From the NCBI GenBank assembly GCA_905221505.1, contig CAJNDL010000029.1, positions 1 to 27,449 of the forward strand: a stretch of 27,449 nt of DNA, given 5' to 3'. A model generated the notes under the pieces. The model had not been told where the DNA came from and did no database searches. It saw nothing but the letters and a program-made list of their open reading frames with translations. Positions 8,095 through 16,794 of this stretch are shown here, one piece after another. This stretch comes from a bacterium (GTDB lineage Bacteria > Bacillota > Bacilli > Lactobacillales > Streptococcaceae). The position numbers and the translations under genes are program-made. How positions within the stretch are numbered: position 1 is the first letter of the stretch; each line of letters opens with the position of its first letter.

Positions 8095-8886
8095 ATGAAG
8101 ATTCCTCTCTTAACTTTGGCAAGGAATAAATTTGTTTATGTCTTGCTTACTTTGATTTTTCTTGCTTTGGTTTATCGTGATTTTTTGATGACTTATTTCT
8201 TTTTTGATATTCATGCACCTGACCTAGCCAAATTCGATGGACAAGCAATTAAAAATGACTTATTAAAATCAGCTTTAGATTTTCGTATTCTCCAGTTCAA
8301 TTTAGGTTTTTATCAATCATTTATTATTCCAATTATCATTTCTTTGCTAGGTTTTCAATATATTCAGCTGAAAAATAAAGTTTTACGATTGAGTATTGGA
8401 AGAGAAGTAAGTTATCAACGGTTAAAAAGAAAGTTGACTTTTCAACTTGCAAGTATCCCTTGTGTGATATATTTAGTGACTGTGCTGATAATTGCAATCA
8501 TAACCTATTTCTTTGGGACTTTTTCGCCTCTGGAATGGAATTCTCTATTTTCTGATGGAAGTAGTTTACAAAGGCTCTTGGATGGAGAGATAAAAAGTTA
8601 TCTGTTTTTTATAGGTGTCCTTCTAATCGGTATCTTCATCAATACGGTCTATTTTTTAAAAATAGTTGATTATTTAGGGAATGTGACTCGTTCGGCAATC
8701 GCCTATTTGATGTTTCTTTGGCTTGGTTCTATGTTGCTCTATAGTGCCTTGCCTCACTATATGGTTCCTATGACGAGTTTGATGCAAGCTAGCTATGGGG
8801 ATGTAAGTTTGATGAAACTCTTTACTCCTTACATCCTTTACATCGTCTCTTATATGGTGCTTGAAAAATATGAAGATAATGTTTAA
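8095..8886 (+). CDS. ABC-type membrane protein, six predicted segments
   Basis: A 263-aa protein with about six membrane segments (near residues 12-31, 65-85, 117-139, 163-185, 200-220 and 240-258) and an extracellular-sized loop after the first, the layout of ABC-2-type permeases in peptide or bacteriocin export/immunity clusters. GGAGG precedes the ATG. Together with the next membrane gene and the ATPase at 9524 it probably forms one transporter with two different membrane subunits. Substrate unknown; the assignment rests on topology and neighbours. Confidence 0.7.
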   Translation: MKIPLLTLARNKFVYVLLTLIFLALVYRDFLMTYFFFDIHAPDLAKFDGQAIKNDLLKSALDFRILQFNLGFYQSFIIPIIISLLGFQYIQLKNKVLRLSIGREVSYQRLKRKLTFQLASIPCVIYLVTVLIIAIITYFFGTFSPLEWNSLFSDGSSLQRLLDGEIKSYLFFIGVLLIGIFINTVYFLKIVDYLGNVTRSAIAYLMFLWLGSMLLYSALPHYMVPMTSLMQASYGDVSLMKLFTPYILYIVSYMVLEKYEDNV

Positions 8887-9520
8887 GAATTTTAACAATA
8901 TTTGGCTAAAGAGAAAGAGTGTTTTACTACTTCGTATAGCTCTGATGATGATTTTGACCAACTATCTATTGTCAATAGCGGTTCAAAAGCAGGATATTTT
9001 TCTCTTTTTCAAGAGGGAATTGATTTCAATCTTTTCCTATAATGACTATTCTGAAGCGAATTTAGAAATCCCCAAACTCTTGTTAAACCTTTCGCTTTTC
9101 ATGCTAGGATGGCTCTCAGTCATTTTGTTTGAAAGTGATTTGGCAGACCATTACCATCACTTGATTCGCTATCAATCAACCTCCTTTTTCGATTATACAA
9201 GGAAACGATTGGTTGTCATTTCTAAATTTTTTATTCAAGATTTATTTGTCTGGTTTCTTGGTTTACTTCCTCTAGGAATTCATTTTAAAACAGTTGCTCT
9301 CTTCTTTTTACTTGCTCAGTTAATGATGTTGTATTTGTTACTGTCTTATCTGATAGCACTTATTAGTGTAGGCGCTGGCTTTTCGTTTTTTCTATATTTT
9401 TTAGCATTTGTGGGACAAGAATGGATGATGGATTATATTGTAATAGTATATTTAGGACTCTTAACTCTATTAGTTCTTTTGATTGTTAGTCGGTTAGAAG
9501 AGTCGTTTAAGAAAGGATAA
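8870..9520 (+). CDS. second ABC-type membrane protein
   Basis: About 216 aa, nearly all hydrophobic in six or so segments, with a short basic N-terminus (KNFNNIWLKRKS). It overlaps the end of the preceding gene, so translation is probably coupled. Candidate starts are a TTG at 8861, ATG 8870 and ATG 8879; none has a good ribosome-binding site, and 8870 is a compromise. It ends 3 bp before the ATPase. Its size and topology resemble the preceding protein, suggesting a heterodimeric permease. Substrate unknown. Confidence 0.65.
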   Translation: MKIMFKNFNNIWLKRKSVLLLRIALMMILTNYLLSIAVQKQDIFLFFKRELISIFSYNDYSEANLEIPKLLLNLSLFMLGWLSVILFESDLADHYHHLIRYQSTSFFDYTRKRLVVISKFFIQDLFVWFLGLLPLGIHFKTVALFFLLAQLMMLYLLLSYLIALISVGAGFSFFLYFLAFVGQEWMMDYIVIVYLGLLTLLVLLIVSRLEESFKKG

Positions 9521-9523
9521 ACG

Positions 9524-10174
9524 ATGAGACTTGAAATTATAAATGGACAGAAAAATTACGGGAAAAGACCTATTTTAAATGAGTTAAATCTGGTCTTTCA
9601 ATCAGGAAATATTTACGGTCTTAAAGGTGATAATGGATCTGGTAAGACAGTTCTTTTAAAGATACTTGCTGGTTATATTAAGCTTGATAAAGGAAAAGTT
9701 CTTCAAGACGGGAAAGTCTACGGGATAAAAAATCATTATATTCAGGATGCAGGGATTTTAATTGAAAAAGTTGAGTTTTTATCTCATTTATCTCTGAGAG
9801 AAAATTTGCGATTGTTAAGGTATTTTTCATCTGAAATTACTGAAAAAAGAATTGCCGATTGGATTCAATATTATGATTTACAGGAATTTGAAGACATTGA
9901 ATACCGTCATTTATCCTTAGGAACGAAGCAAAAAATGGCCTTGATTCAAGCCTTTATTGCCGAACCATCTATACTCTTTCTCGATGAACCTATGAATGCT
10001 TTAGATGAGAAGAGTGTGAGGTTGACAAAACAGGTCATTTTATCTTATCTGAAAAAAGAAAATGGTTTGGTTATCCTGACATCGCACATATCGGAAGATA
10101 TTTCAGATCTTTGTACAGAGGTATTATTTGTCGAAAATGGGCATATACAGTATTCAAAAGATATACAAGCTTAG
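9524..10174 (+). CDS. ABC transporter ATP-binding protein
   Basis: A 216-aa ABC ATPase with Walker A GDNGSGKT, a divergent signature LSLGTKQKM in place of LSGGQ, Walker B ILFLDEP and the H-loop TSH. The variant signature and short length are typical of exporter ATPases of the BcrA/CcmA-like group. It follows the two membrane proteins by 3 bp and is their likely energy partner. The next gene begins 10 bp later. Substrate not deducible. Confidence 0.88.
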   Translation: MRLEIINGQKNYGKRPILNELNLVFQSGNIYGLKGDNGSGKTVLLKILAGYIKLDKGKVLQDGKVYGIKNHYIQDAGILIEKVEFLSHLSLRENLRLLRYFSSEITEKRIADWIQYYDLQEFEDIEYRHLSLGTKQKMALIQAFIAEPSILFLDEPMNALDEKSVRLTKQVILSYLKKENGLVILTSHISEDISDLCTEVLFVENGHIQYSKDIQA

Positions 10175-10184
10175 GAGGTAGCTT

Positions 10185-10472
10185 ATGGCACATCTAAAAT
10201 CATTTATTACACGCTATTCTAAGGTCTATATTGGTTTAGTTCTGTTGATCTGGATTACTTTCTTCTTTCTTCCTTGGGGCAGTCCGATTCTGGGGGGAAA
10301 GATTGACCTCTTAATCATGCAGAAAGTTTTACTAGTTTTTGGAATTCTGTCGATTTTGATGGCCTTGCTGTCCAAGAAAGTCAGTCTCTTTGTTTTTGGA
10401 TTGATCTGCTGTTTTTCTCTTTGGATTAATCTATTTATCCTATTTGCGATTTTGCCGATTTTTGGCAATTAA
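10185..10472 (+). CDS. small membrane protein, last gene of ABC cluster
   Basis: A 95-aa protein with about three hydrophobic segments (near 16-30, 45-62 and 65-90). AGGAGG lies 8 nt upstream of the ATG. It closes the ABC cluster and is followed by a terminator. No recognised family; by position it may be an accessory or immunity-type protein of the transporter, which is inference only. Confidence 0.7.
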   Translation: MAHLKSFITRYSKVYIGLVLLIWITFFFLPWGSPILGGKIDLLIMQKVLLVFGILSILMALLSKKVSLFVFGLICCFSLWINLFILFAILPIFGN

Positions 10473-10489
10473 AGTATCATAAAAGTCAG

Positions 10490-10519
10490 AGAGGTTAGCT
10501 TGGAAACTAGCCTCTTTTT
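10490..10519 (+). terminator. intrinsic terminator of the ABC cluster
   Basis: AGAGGTTAG (10490-10498) pairs with CTAGCCTCT (10507-10515; one G-T pair), 8-nt loop, then a T-run. Confidence 0.85.
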
Positions 10520-10543
10520 CCTTTTCAAAATGGGGATTCTTCC

Positions 10544-10572
10544 TTGAAAATAATCAGTAATTGTGCTAAAAT
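10544..10572 (+). promoter_or_regulatory. secA promoter
   Basis: TTGAAA (10544-10549), 17-bp spacer, TAAAAT (10567-10572) with an extended-10 TGC. It lies 45 bp upstream of the secA start. Confidence 0.75.
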
Positions 10573-10617
10573 TAAAAGAACATTCTAAAATATTCGGAAT
10601 TTAAAGTAAGGAAAAAC

Positions 10618-13131
10618 ATGGCTAATATTTTAAAAACAATTATCGAAAATGATAAAGGAGAAATCCGTCGTCTGGAAAAGATGGCTGACAAGGTTTTCAA
10701 ATATGAAGACCAAATGGCTGCTTTGACTGACGACCAACTAAAAGCAAAAACAGTTGAATTTAAAGAACGTTATCAAAATGGAGAATCACTGGATTCGTTG
10801 CTTTATGAAGCATTTGCGGTTGTCCGTGAGGGTGCTAAACGTGTCCTAGGTCTCTTCCCATATAAGGTTCAGGTTATGGGGGGAATCGTTCTTCACCATG
10901 GTGACGTGCCAGAGATGCGTACAGGGGAAGGGAAAACCTTGACTGCGACTATGCCGGTATACCTTAACGCCCTTTCAGGCAAAGGGGTTCACGTAGTTAC
11001 GGTCAATGAATACCTGTCAGAACGTGACGCGACTGAGATGGGGGAATTGTACTCATGGCTTGGTTTGTCAGTAGGGATTAACTTGGCCGCTAAATCTCCA
11101 ATGGAGAAAAAAGAAGCCTATGAGTGTGATATTACTTACTCAACCAACTCAGAAATCGGGTTTGACTACCTTCGTGACAACATGGTCGTCCGTGCTGAAA
11201 ACATGGTACAACGTCCGCTAAACTATGCCTTGGTCGATGAGGTTGACTCTATCTTGATTGACGAGGCTCGTACGCCATTGATCGTATCAGGTGCTAATGC
11301 GGTTGAAACCAGTCAGCTCTACCACATGGCAGACCACTATGTAAAATCTTTGGACAAAGACGACTACATCATCGATGTGCAGTCTAAGACTATTGGTTTG
11401 TCTGATTCAGGGATCGACAAGGCTGAAAGCTACTTCAAACTTGAAAACCTCTATGACATCGAAAACGTGGCTTTGACTCACTTTATCGATAACGCCCTTC
11501 GTGCCAACTACATCATGCTCCTCGATATTGACTATGTGGTCAGCGAAGAGCAAGAAATCTTGATTGTCGACCAATTTACAGGTCGTACCATGGAAGGTCG
11601 TCGTTATTCTGATGGCTTGCACCAAGCTATTGAAGCCAAAGAAGGTGTGCCAATTCAGGATGAGACCAAGACATCTGCCTCAATCACTTACCAAAACCTT
11701 TTCCGTATGTACAAGAAATTGTCTGGTATGACGGGTACAGGTAAGACTGAGGAAGAAGAATTCCGTGAAATTTACAACATTCGTGTTATTCCAATCCCAA
11801 CAAACCGTCCTGTTCAACGTATTGACCATCCAGACCTACTTTTTGCTAGCATTGAAGCTAAGTTTAAAGCGGTTGTCGAAGACGTTAAGGCTCGTTACCA
11901 AAAGGGTCAGCCTGTCTTGGTTGGTACAGTAGCGGTTGAAACTAGTGACTATATTTCTAAGAAATTGGTCGCTGCTGGTGTTCCTCACGAAGTCTTGAAT
12001 GCCAAAAACCACTATAAAGAAGCTCAAATCATCATGAATGCTGGTCAACGTGGTGCTGTTACTATCGCAACCAACATGGCCGGTCGTGGTACTGACATCA
12101 AGCTTGGTGAAGGGGTTCGCGAATTGGGTGGACTTTGTGTTATTGGTACAGAACGCCATGAAAGTCGTCGTATCGATAACCAGCTTCGTGGACGTTCAGG
12201 TCGTCAAGGAGATCCAGGTGAGTCACAATTCTACCTATCTCTTGAAGATGATTTGATGAAACGTTTTGGTTCTGAACGCTTGAAGGGAATCTTTGAACGC
12301 TTGAACATGTCTGAAGAGGCGATTGAGTCTCGTATGTTGACACGTCAGGTTGAAGCAGCGCAAAAACGTGTCGAAGGAAATAACTACGATACTCGTAAAC
12401 AAGTCCTTCAATACGATGATGTCATGCGTGAACAACGTGAGATTATCTACGCTCAACGTTACGATGTCATCACTGCAGACCGTGACTTGGCACCTGAAAT
12501 TCAGGCTATGATCAAACGTACGATTGGTCGTGTCGTTGATGGTCATGCGCGTGCCAAACAAGATGAAAAACTAGAGGCAATTTTGAACTTTGCTAAGTAC
12601 AACTTGCTTCCAGAAGATTCGATTTCAATCGAAGACTTGTCAGGCTTGTCTGATAAGGCCATTAAGGAAGAGCTCTTCCAACGTGCCTTGCAAGTTTACG
12701 ATAGTCAGGTTTCAAAACTACGTGATGAAGAAGCAGTTAAAGAATTCCAAAAAGTTTTGATTCTACGAGTGGTAGATAACAAGTGGACAGATCATATCGA
12801 TGCCCTCGATCAATTGCGTAATGCGGTTGGACTTCGTGGCTATGCTCAGAACAACCCAGTTGTTGAGTATCAGGCAGAAGGTTTCCGTATGTTTAATGAT
12901 ATGATTGGTTCGATTGAGTTTGATGTGACACGTTTGATGATGAAAGCACAAATTCATGAACAAGAAAGACCACAAGCAGAACACCATATCAGTACAACAG
13001 CGACTCGCAATATCGCTGCCCACCAAGCAAATATTCCAGAAGATTTGGATTTGAGCCAGATTGGACGGAATGAGCTTTGCCCATGTGGTTCTGGTAAGAA
13101 GTTTAAAAACTGTCACGGTAAAAGACAATAA
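10618..13131 (+). CDS. secA: preprotein translocase ATPase SecA
   Basis: An 837-aa motor protein of the Sec export pathway, of normal SecA1 length. Walker A RTGEGKT is at residues 101-107, the DEAD-like box DEVD at 207-210 with the following IDEARTP, helicase motif VI in the form [13 protein letters not shown], and a C-terminal zinc motif with C821, C823, C832 and H833, which serves SecB/ribosome contacts in other bacteria. It couples ATP hydrolysis to movement of unfolded preproteins through SecYEG; clients here would include the protease and sialidase further along. AAGGA precedes the ATG. Canonical SecA1 rather than the accessory SecA2, which lacks part of this organisation. Confidence 0.98.
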   Translation: MANILKTIIENDKGEIRRLEKMADKVFKYEDQMAALTDDQLKAKTVEFKERYQNGESLDSLLYEAFAVVREGAKRVLGLFPYKVQVMGGIVLHHGDVPEMRTGEGKTLTATMPVYLNALSGKGVHVVTVNEYLSERDATEMGELYSWLGLSVGINLAAKSPMEKKEAYECDITYSTNSEIGFDYLRDNMVVRAENMVQRPLNYALVDEVDSILIDEARTPLIVSGANAVETSQLYHMADHYVKSLDKDDYIIDVQSKTIGLSDSGIDKAESYFKLENLYDIENVALTHFIDNALRANYIMLLDIDYVVSEEQEILIVDQFTGRTMEGRRYSDGLHQAIEAKEGVPIQDETKTSASITYQNLFRMYKKLSGMTGTGKTEEEEFREIYNIRVIPIPTNRPVQRIDHPDLLFASIEAKFKAVVEDVKARYQKGQPVLVGTVAVETSDYISKKLVAAGVPHEVLNAKNHYKEAQIIMNAGQRGAVTIATNMAGRGTDIKLGEGVRELGGLCVIGTERHESRRIDNQLRGRSGRQGDPGESQFYLSLEDDLMKRFGSERLKGIFERLNMSEEAIESRMLTRQVEAAQKRVEGNNYDTRKQVLQYDDVMREQREIIYAQRYDVITADRDLAPEIQAMIKRTIGRVVDGHARAKQDEKLEAILNFAKYNLLPEDSISIEDLSGLSDKAIKEELFQRALQVYDSQVSKLRDEEAVKEFQKVLILRVVDNKWTDHIDALDQLRNAVGLRGYAQNNPVVEYQAEGFRMFNDMIGSIEFDVTRLMMKAQIHEQERPQAEHHISTTATRNIAAHQANIPEDLDLSQIGRNELCPCGSGKKFKNCHGKRQ

Positions 13132-13146
13132 AATGAGATAGTTTAG

Positions 13147-13191
13147 AGGCGGATACCTTGTGAAAAGTAAATTTTTGCTTGGTATCCGTTT
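13147..13191 (+). terminator. stem-loop between secA and the DAHP synthase genes
   Basis: AGGCGGATACC (13147-13157) pairs with GGTATCCGTTT (13181-13191) over 11 bp with two G-T pairs; the loop is 23 nt. The T-run after it is short and the next ribosome-binding site (AAGGAGATG) follows 8 nt later, so it may be a leaky terminator or a leader hairpin controlling the aro genes. No T-box or leader peptide was recognised. Confidence 0.5.
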
Positions 13192-13211
13192 GATTTATAA
13201 GGAGATGAGTT

Positions 13212-14243
13212 ATGGTATTTACAGCAAAAAGTCCTAAAATTAATATTGAAGAAGTTCGTGCCTTATCAAAATTAGAAGGCCAAGCTTTGGAGAGAAAATC
13301 ACAGCGCGATCAAGAGCTAGAAGCCATTATACGTGGAGAAGACCAACGGATTCTCTTGGTAATCGGGCCATGCTCATCTGACAATGAAGAAGCTGTCCTT
13401 GAGTACGCTAAGCGTTTGGCAGCTTTGCAAGAAGAAGTAGCAGACCGTATCTTTATGGTTATGCGCGTTTATACAGCCAAACCCCGTACTAACGGAGATG
13501 GTTACAAGGGCTTGATTCACCAGCCTAATGCGACAGAAGCGCCAAGTCTCATCAACGGAATCAAAGCTGTGCGCCATCTTCACTATCGTGTCATCACAGA
13601 GACAGGTATGACAACGGCTGATGAAATGCTTTATCCTGAAAATCTTCCGCTTGTAGATGATTTGATTTCTTATATGGCGGTTGGTGCCCGTTCAGTTGAA
13701 GACCAGCAACACCGCTTTGTGGCCAGTGGGGCAGATTTCGCGACTGGTTTTAAAAATCCAACCTCTGGAAATCTCAATGTCATGTTTAATGGGATTTATG
13801 CTGCTCAAAACAAACAAAGCTTCCTTTTCCTAGGAAAAGAAGTGGAAACAACTGGTAATCCTCTTTCGCACGCCATTCTTCGTGGAGCGATTAATGAGTA
13901 TGGTAAGAATATTCCTAACTACTACTATGATAATTTGATAGATACCATTGCCCAGTATGAGAAAATGGGCTTGGAAAATCCCTTTATCATCGTCGACACC
14001 AATCATGACAATTCTGGTAAGCAATATATGGACCAAATTCGAATTGTCCGCCAGACCTTGATTAACCGTGATTGGAATGAAAAAATCAAGCAGTACGTTC
14101 GTGGCTTTATGATTGAGTCTTATCTAGAAGACGGCCGTCAAAACGAACCAGAAGTATTTGGCAAGTCTATCACAGACCCTTGCCTTGGCTGGGAAAACAC
14201 GGAAGCCCTTGTCAGAGAGATCTACCAAACGTTAGGAGAATAA
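13212..14243 (+). CDS. aroG: DAHP synthase, first copy
   Basis: A 343-aa 3-deoxy-7-phosphoheptulonate synthase of the AroFGH (class I-alpha) type. It condenses phosphoenolpyruvate and erythrose-4-phosphate in the first step of the shikimate pathway for aromatic amino acids. Visible signatures are [14 protein letters not shown], the [12 protein letters not shown] substrate segment, [18 protein letters not shown] and the metal-site DTNHDNS. A second, closely similar gene begins 1 bp after its stop. The two probably differ in feedback control by aromatic amino acids, as AroF/G/H do, but which copy responds to which amino acid cannot be told by eye. The gene symbol is family-level. Confidence 0.93.
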   Translation: MVFTAKSPKINIEEVRALSKLEGQALERKSQRDQELEAIIRGEDQRILLVIGPCSSDNEEAVLEYAKRLAALQEEVADRIFMVMRVYTAKPRTNGDGYKGLIHQPNATEAPSLINGIKAVRHLHYRVITETGMTTADEMLYPENLPLVDDLISYMAVGARSVEDQQHRFVASGADFATGFKNPTSGNLNVMFNGIYAAQNKQSFLFLGKEVETTGNPLSHAILRGAINEYGKNIPNYYYDNLIDTIAQYEKMGLENPFIIVDTNHDNSGKQYMDQIRIVRQTLINRDWNEKIKQYVRGFMIESYLEDGRQNEPEVFGKSITDPCLGWENTEALVREIYQTLGE

Positions 14244-14244
14244 G

Positions 14245-15276
14245 ATGGCATTTATTGAAAAAGGTCAAGAAATCGATATTGAAGCAATCAAGGCAGAAAC
14301 CCAATTGTCTGCGGAAGCATTGCGACTAAAGGAGCGTCGTGACAGAGAATTGGCAGACATCATTTCAGGTGAAGATGACCGTATCCTTCTGGTGATTGGT
14401 CCTTGCTCGTCTGACAATGAAGAAGCTGTCTTGGAATATGCCCGCCGTTTATCCGCCTTGCAAAAGAAGGTGTCGGACAAGATTTTCATGGTTATGCGTG
14501 TTTATACTGCTAAACCTCGTACAAACGGAGATGGTTATAAAGGTTTGGTTCACCAGCCAGATACTTCAAAGGCTCCGAGTCTAATCAATGGCTTGCAGGC
14601 TGTGCGCCAGTTGCACTATCGCGTGATTACAGAGACTGGTTTGACAACGGCAGATGAGATGCTTTATCCGTCAAATTTGGTCTTGGTAGATGATTTGGTC
14701 AGCTACCATGCTGTAGGGGCTCGTTCTGTGGAAGACCAAGAGCATCGCTTTGTGGCTTCAGGAATTGATGCACCAGTCGGGATGAAAAATCCAACCTCTG
14801 GGAATCTTGGGGTTATGTTTAACGGTATCTATGCTGCTCAAAACAAACAGACCTTCCTCTTCCATGGCCAAGAAGTTGAGACTTCAGGTAATCCTTTGGC
14901 CCACGTCATCCTTCGTGGCGCAGTCAATGAATATGGAAAAAATGAGCCTAATTTTTACTATGAAACCCTGCTAAATGCCATTGAACGTTATGAGACAATG
15001 GGACTTGAAAATCCTTTTATCCTCATTGATACCAACCATGATAACTCAGGCAAGCAGTATATGGAGCAGATTCGCATTGTTCGCCAGACCTTGCAAAATC
15101 GTGATTGGAACGAGAAAATCAAAAAGACAGTTCGAGGCTTTATGATTGAATCCTACCTAGCAGATGGTCGTCAAAATCAACCAGAGGTCTTTGGTTGCTC
15201 TATTACAGACCCTTGCCTAGGTTGGGAAAATACAGAGGCTTTGGTAGAAGAGATTTATGCTACCTTGACAAAATAA
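14245..15276 (+). CDS. aroG: DAHP synthase, second copy
   Basis: Also 343 aa, with the same signatures as the preceding gene ([50 protein letters not shown]). The protein is collinear with the first copy without gaps, so the pair arose by tandem duplication and then diverged, most obviously in the first 40 residues, around [16 protein letters not shown] and in the DAPVGMKNP segment. AGGAGAATAAG at the end of the first copy provides the ribosome-binding site. The existence of two isozymes suggests separate allosteric inputs into one pathway. Confidence 0.92.
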   Translation: MAFIEKGQEIDIEAIKAETQLSAEALRLKERRDRELADIISGEDDRILLVIGPCSSDNEEAVLEYARRLSALQKKVSDKIFMVMRVYTAKPRTNGDGYKGLVHQPDTSKAPSLINGLQAVRQLHYRVITETGLTTADEMLYPSNLVLVDDLVSYHAVGARSVEDQEHRFVASGIDAPVGMKNPTSGNLGVMFNGIYAAQNKQTFLFHGQEVETSGNPLAHVILRGAVNEYGKNEPNFYYETLLNAIERYETMGLENPFILIDTNHDNSGKQYMEQIRIVRQTLQNRDWNEKIKKTVRGFMIESYLADGRQNQPEVFGCSITDPCLGWENTEALVEEIYATLTK

Positions 15277-15287
15277 GTGAAAAGGAT

Positions 15288-15313
15288 GGAGTTGGGGAAT
15301 CTCAACTCCTTTT
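15288..15313 (+). terminator. hairpin between second DAHP synthase gene and acpS
   Basis: GGAGTTGGG (15288-15296) and CTCAACTCC (15301-15309) form a 9-bp stem with a GAAT loop, followed by TTTT. It ends 11 nt before the acpS start codon, so it could terminate, attenuate or limit translation. Confidence 0.55.
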
Positions 15314-15320
15314 GATGAGA

Positions 15321-15683
15321 ATGATAGTTGGACACGGAATTGACATCGAAGAATTAGCTTCGATAGAAAGCGCAGTTACACGACATGAAGGATTTGCTAA
15401 GCGCGTGCTGACAGCTAAGGAAATGGAACGGTTTAACAGTCTTAAAGGGCGCAGACAAATGGAATATTTGGCTGGTCGCTGGTCGGCTAAGGAGGCCTTT
15501 TCCAAGGCTATGGGAACGGGCATTGGCAAGCTCAGTTTTCAGGATTTAGAAGTCTTGAACAATGAACGCGGGGCGCCTTATTTTAGTCAGGCACCATTTT
15601 CAGGAAAGATTTGGCTGTCTATCAGCCATACAGATCAGTTTGTGACAGCCAGTGTCATTTTGGAGGAAAATCATGAAAGCTAG
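15321..15683 (+). CDS. acpS: holo-[acyl-carrier-protein] synthase
   Basis: A 120-aa 4'-phosphopantetheinyl transferase that moves the phosphopantetheine arm of CoA to the acyl carrier protein for fatty-acid synthesis. Metal ligands D8 (GHGIDIEE) and E58 ([10 protein letters not shown]) are present, with the C-terminal SISHTD. The start MIVGHGID is chosen on family length; an ATG two codons earlier (15315) and a long upstream frame overlapping the DAHP gene were rejected. The ribosome-binding site is poor (GATGAG close to the ATG), immediately after a hairpin. It overlaps alr by 11 bp, the usual streptococcal acpS-alr pairing. Confidence 0.95.
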   Translation: MIVGHGIDIEELASIESAVTRHEGFAKRVLTAKEMERFNSLKGRRQMEYLAGRWSAKEAFSKAMGTGIGKLSFQDLEVLNNERGAPYFSQAPFSGKIWLSISHTDQFVTASVILEENHES

Positions 15684-16776
15684 TCCACATAGACCAACCA
15701 AGGCTCTGATTCATCTGGGAGCTATTCGACAAAACATTCAACAAATGGGGGCTCATATCCCTGAAGGAACGCTTAAATTTGCGGTTGTCAAGGCCAATGC
15801 CTATGGGCATGGGGCTGTTGCCGTTGCCAAGGCGATTCAAGATGATGTTGATGGTTTTTGCGTTTCGAATATAGATGAAGCCATTGAACTCAGACAGGCT
15901 GGACTCAGCAAGAAAATCCTTATTTTAGGAGTTTCTGACATCGAAGCTGTTGCTCTAGCTAAAGAATACGACATTACCTTGACAGTGGCTGGGCTAGAGT
16001 GGATTCAAGCACTCTTAGTTAAGGAAGCAGACCTATCAGGCTTGACTGTTCACCTCAAGATTGACTCAGGAATGGGACGGATTGGTTTCCGAGATGCCAG
16101 TGAGACTGATCAGGCTCAAGACTTGCTTCAACAACATGGTGCTCGCGTTGAAGGGATTTTTACCCACTTTGCGACTGCAGATGAGGAATCAGATACCTAC
16201 TTTAATCAGCAGTTAGAACGGTTTAAAACTATTTTGGCCAGTATGAAAGAAGTTCCAGAGTTGGTTCATGCCAGCAACTCGGCAACGACTCTTTGGCATG
16301 CAGAGACTATTTTCAATGCGGTCCGTATGGGAGATGCTATGTATGGTCTTAACCCAAGTGGAGAAGTCTTGGACTTGCCCTATGACTTGAAACCAGCCTT
16401 GACTTTGGAATCTGCCCTGGTTCATGTCAAGACAGTTCCATCTGGAGCTTGCATGGGCTATGGAGCGACCTATCAGGCGGATAGCGAGCAAGTCATCGCG
16501 ACGGTGCCAATCGGCTATGCGGATGGTTGGACACGAGACATGCAGAATTTCTCTGTCTTAGTAGATGGCCAAGCTTGCCAAATCGTCGGTCGGGTTTCTA
16601 TGGACCAAATTACCATTCGTCTGCCTAAACTTTATCCGCTGGGAACAAAAGTTACACTAATTGGTTCCAACGGGGACAAGGAAATCACAGCAACTCAGGT
16701 AGCGACCTACCGTGGGACTATTAACTATGAAGTGGTTTGTCTCCTCAGTGACCGCATTCCGAGAGAATATTATTAG
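15673..16776 (+). CDS. alr: alanine racemase
   Basis: A 367-aa PLP enzyme interconverting L- and D-alanine for peptidoglycan and teichoic acid. The PLP lysine K40 ([11 protein letters not shown]) and the second catalytic base Y263 (CMGYGATY) are both present. ATG 15673 was chosen because GGAGG (15662-15666) lies upstream and [10 protein letters not shown] matches the pneumococcal enzyme; the overlap with acpS is 11 bp. recG follows 18 bp after the stop, so acpS-alr-recG form one transcript. No oddities. Confidence 0.97.
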   Translation: MKASPHRPTKALIHLGAIRQNIQQMGAHIPEGTLKFAVVKANAYGHGAVAVAKAIQDDVDGFCVSNIDEAIELRQAGLSKKILILGVSDIEAVALAKEYDITLTVAGLEWIQALLVKEADLSGLTVHLKIDSGMGRIGFRDASETDQAQDLLQQHGARVEGIFTHFATADEESDTYFNQQLERFKTILASMKEVPELVHASNSATTLWHAETIFNAVRMGDAMYGLNPSGEVLDLPYDLKPALTLESALVHVKTVPSGACMGYGATYQADSEQVIATVPIGYADGWTRDMQNFSVLVDGQACQIVGRVSMDQITIRLPKLYPLGTKVTLIGSNGDKEITATQVATYRGTINYEVVCLLSDRIPREYY

Positions 16777-16794
16777 AAAAGAAAGGAGTGGAGC

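Noticed and set aside
15195..15320. Long N-terminal extension of acpS overlapping the second DAHP synthase gene
   Set aside because: AcpS enzymes are about 120 residues and start MIVGHGID; the extension reads through the preceding gene and a hairpin.
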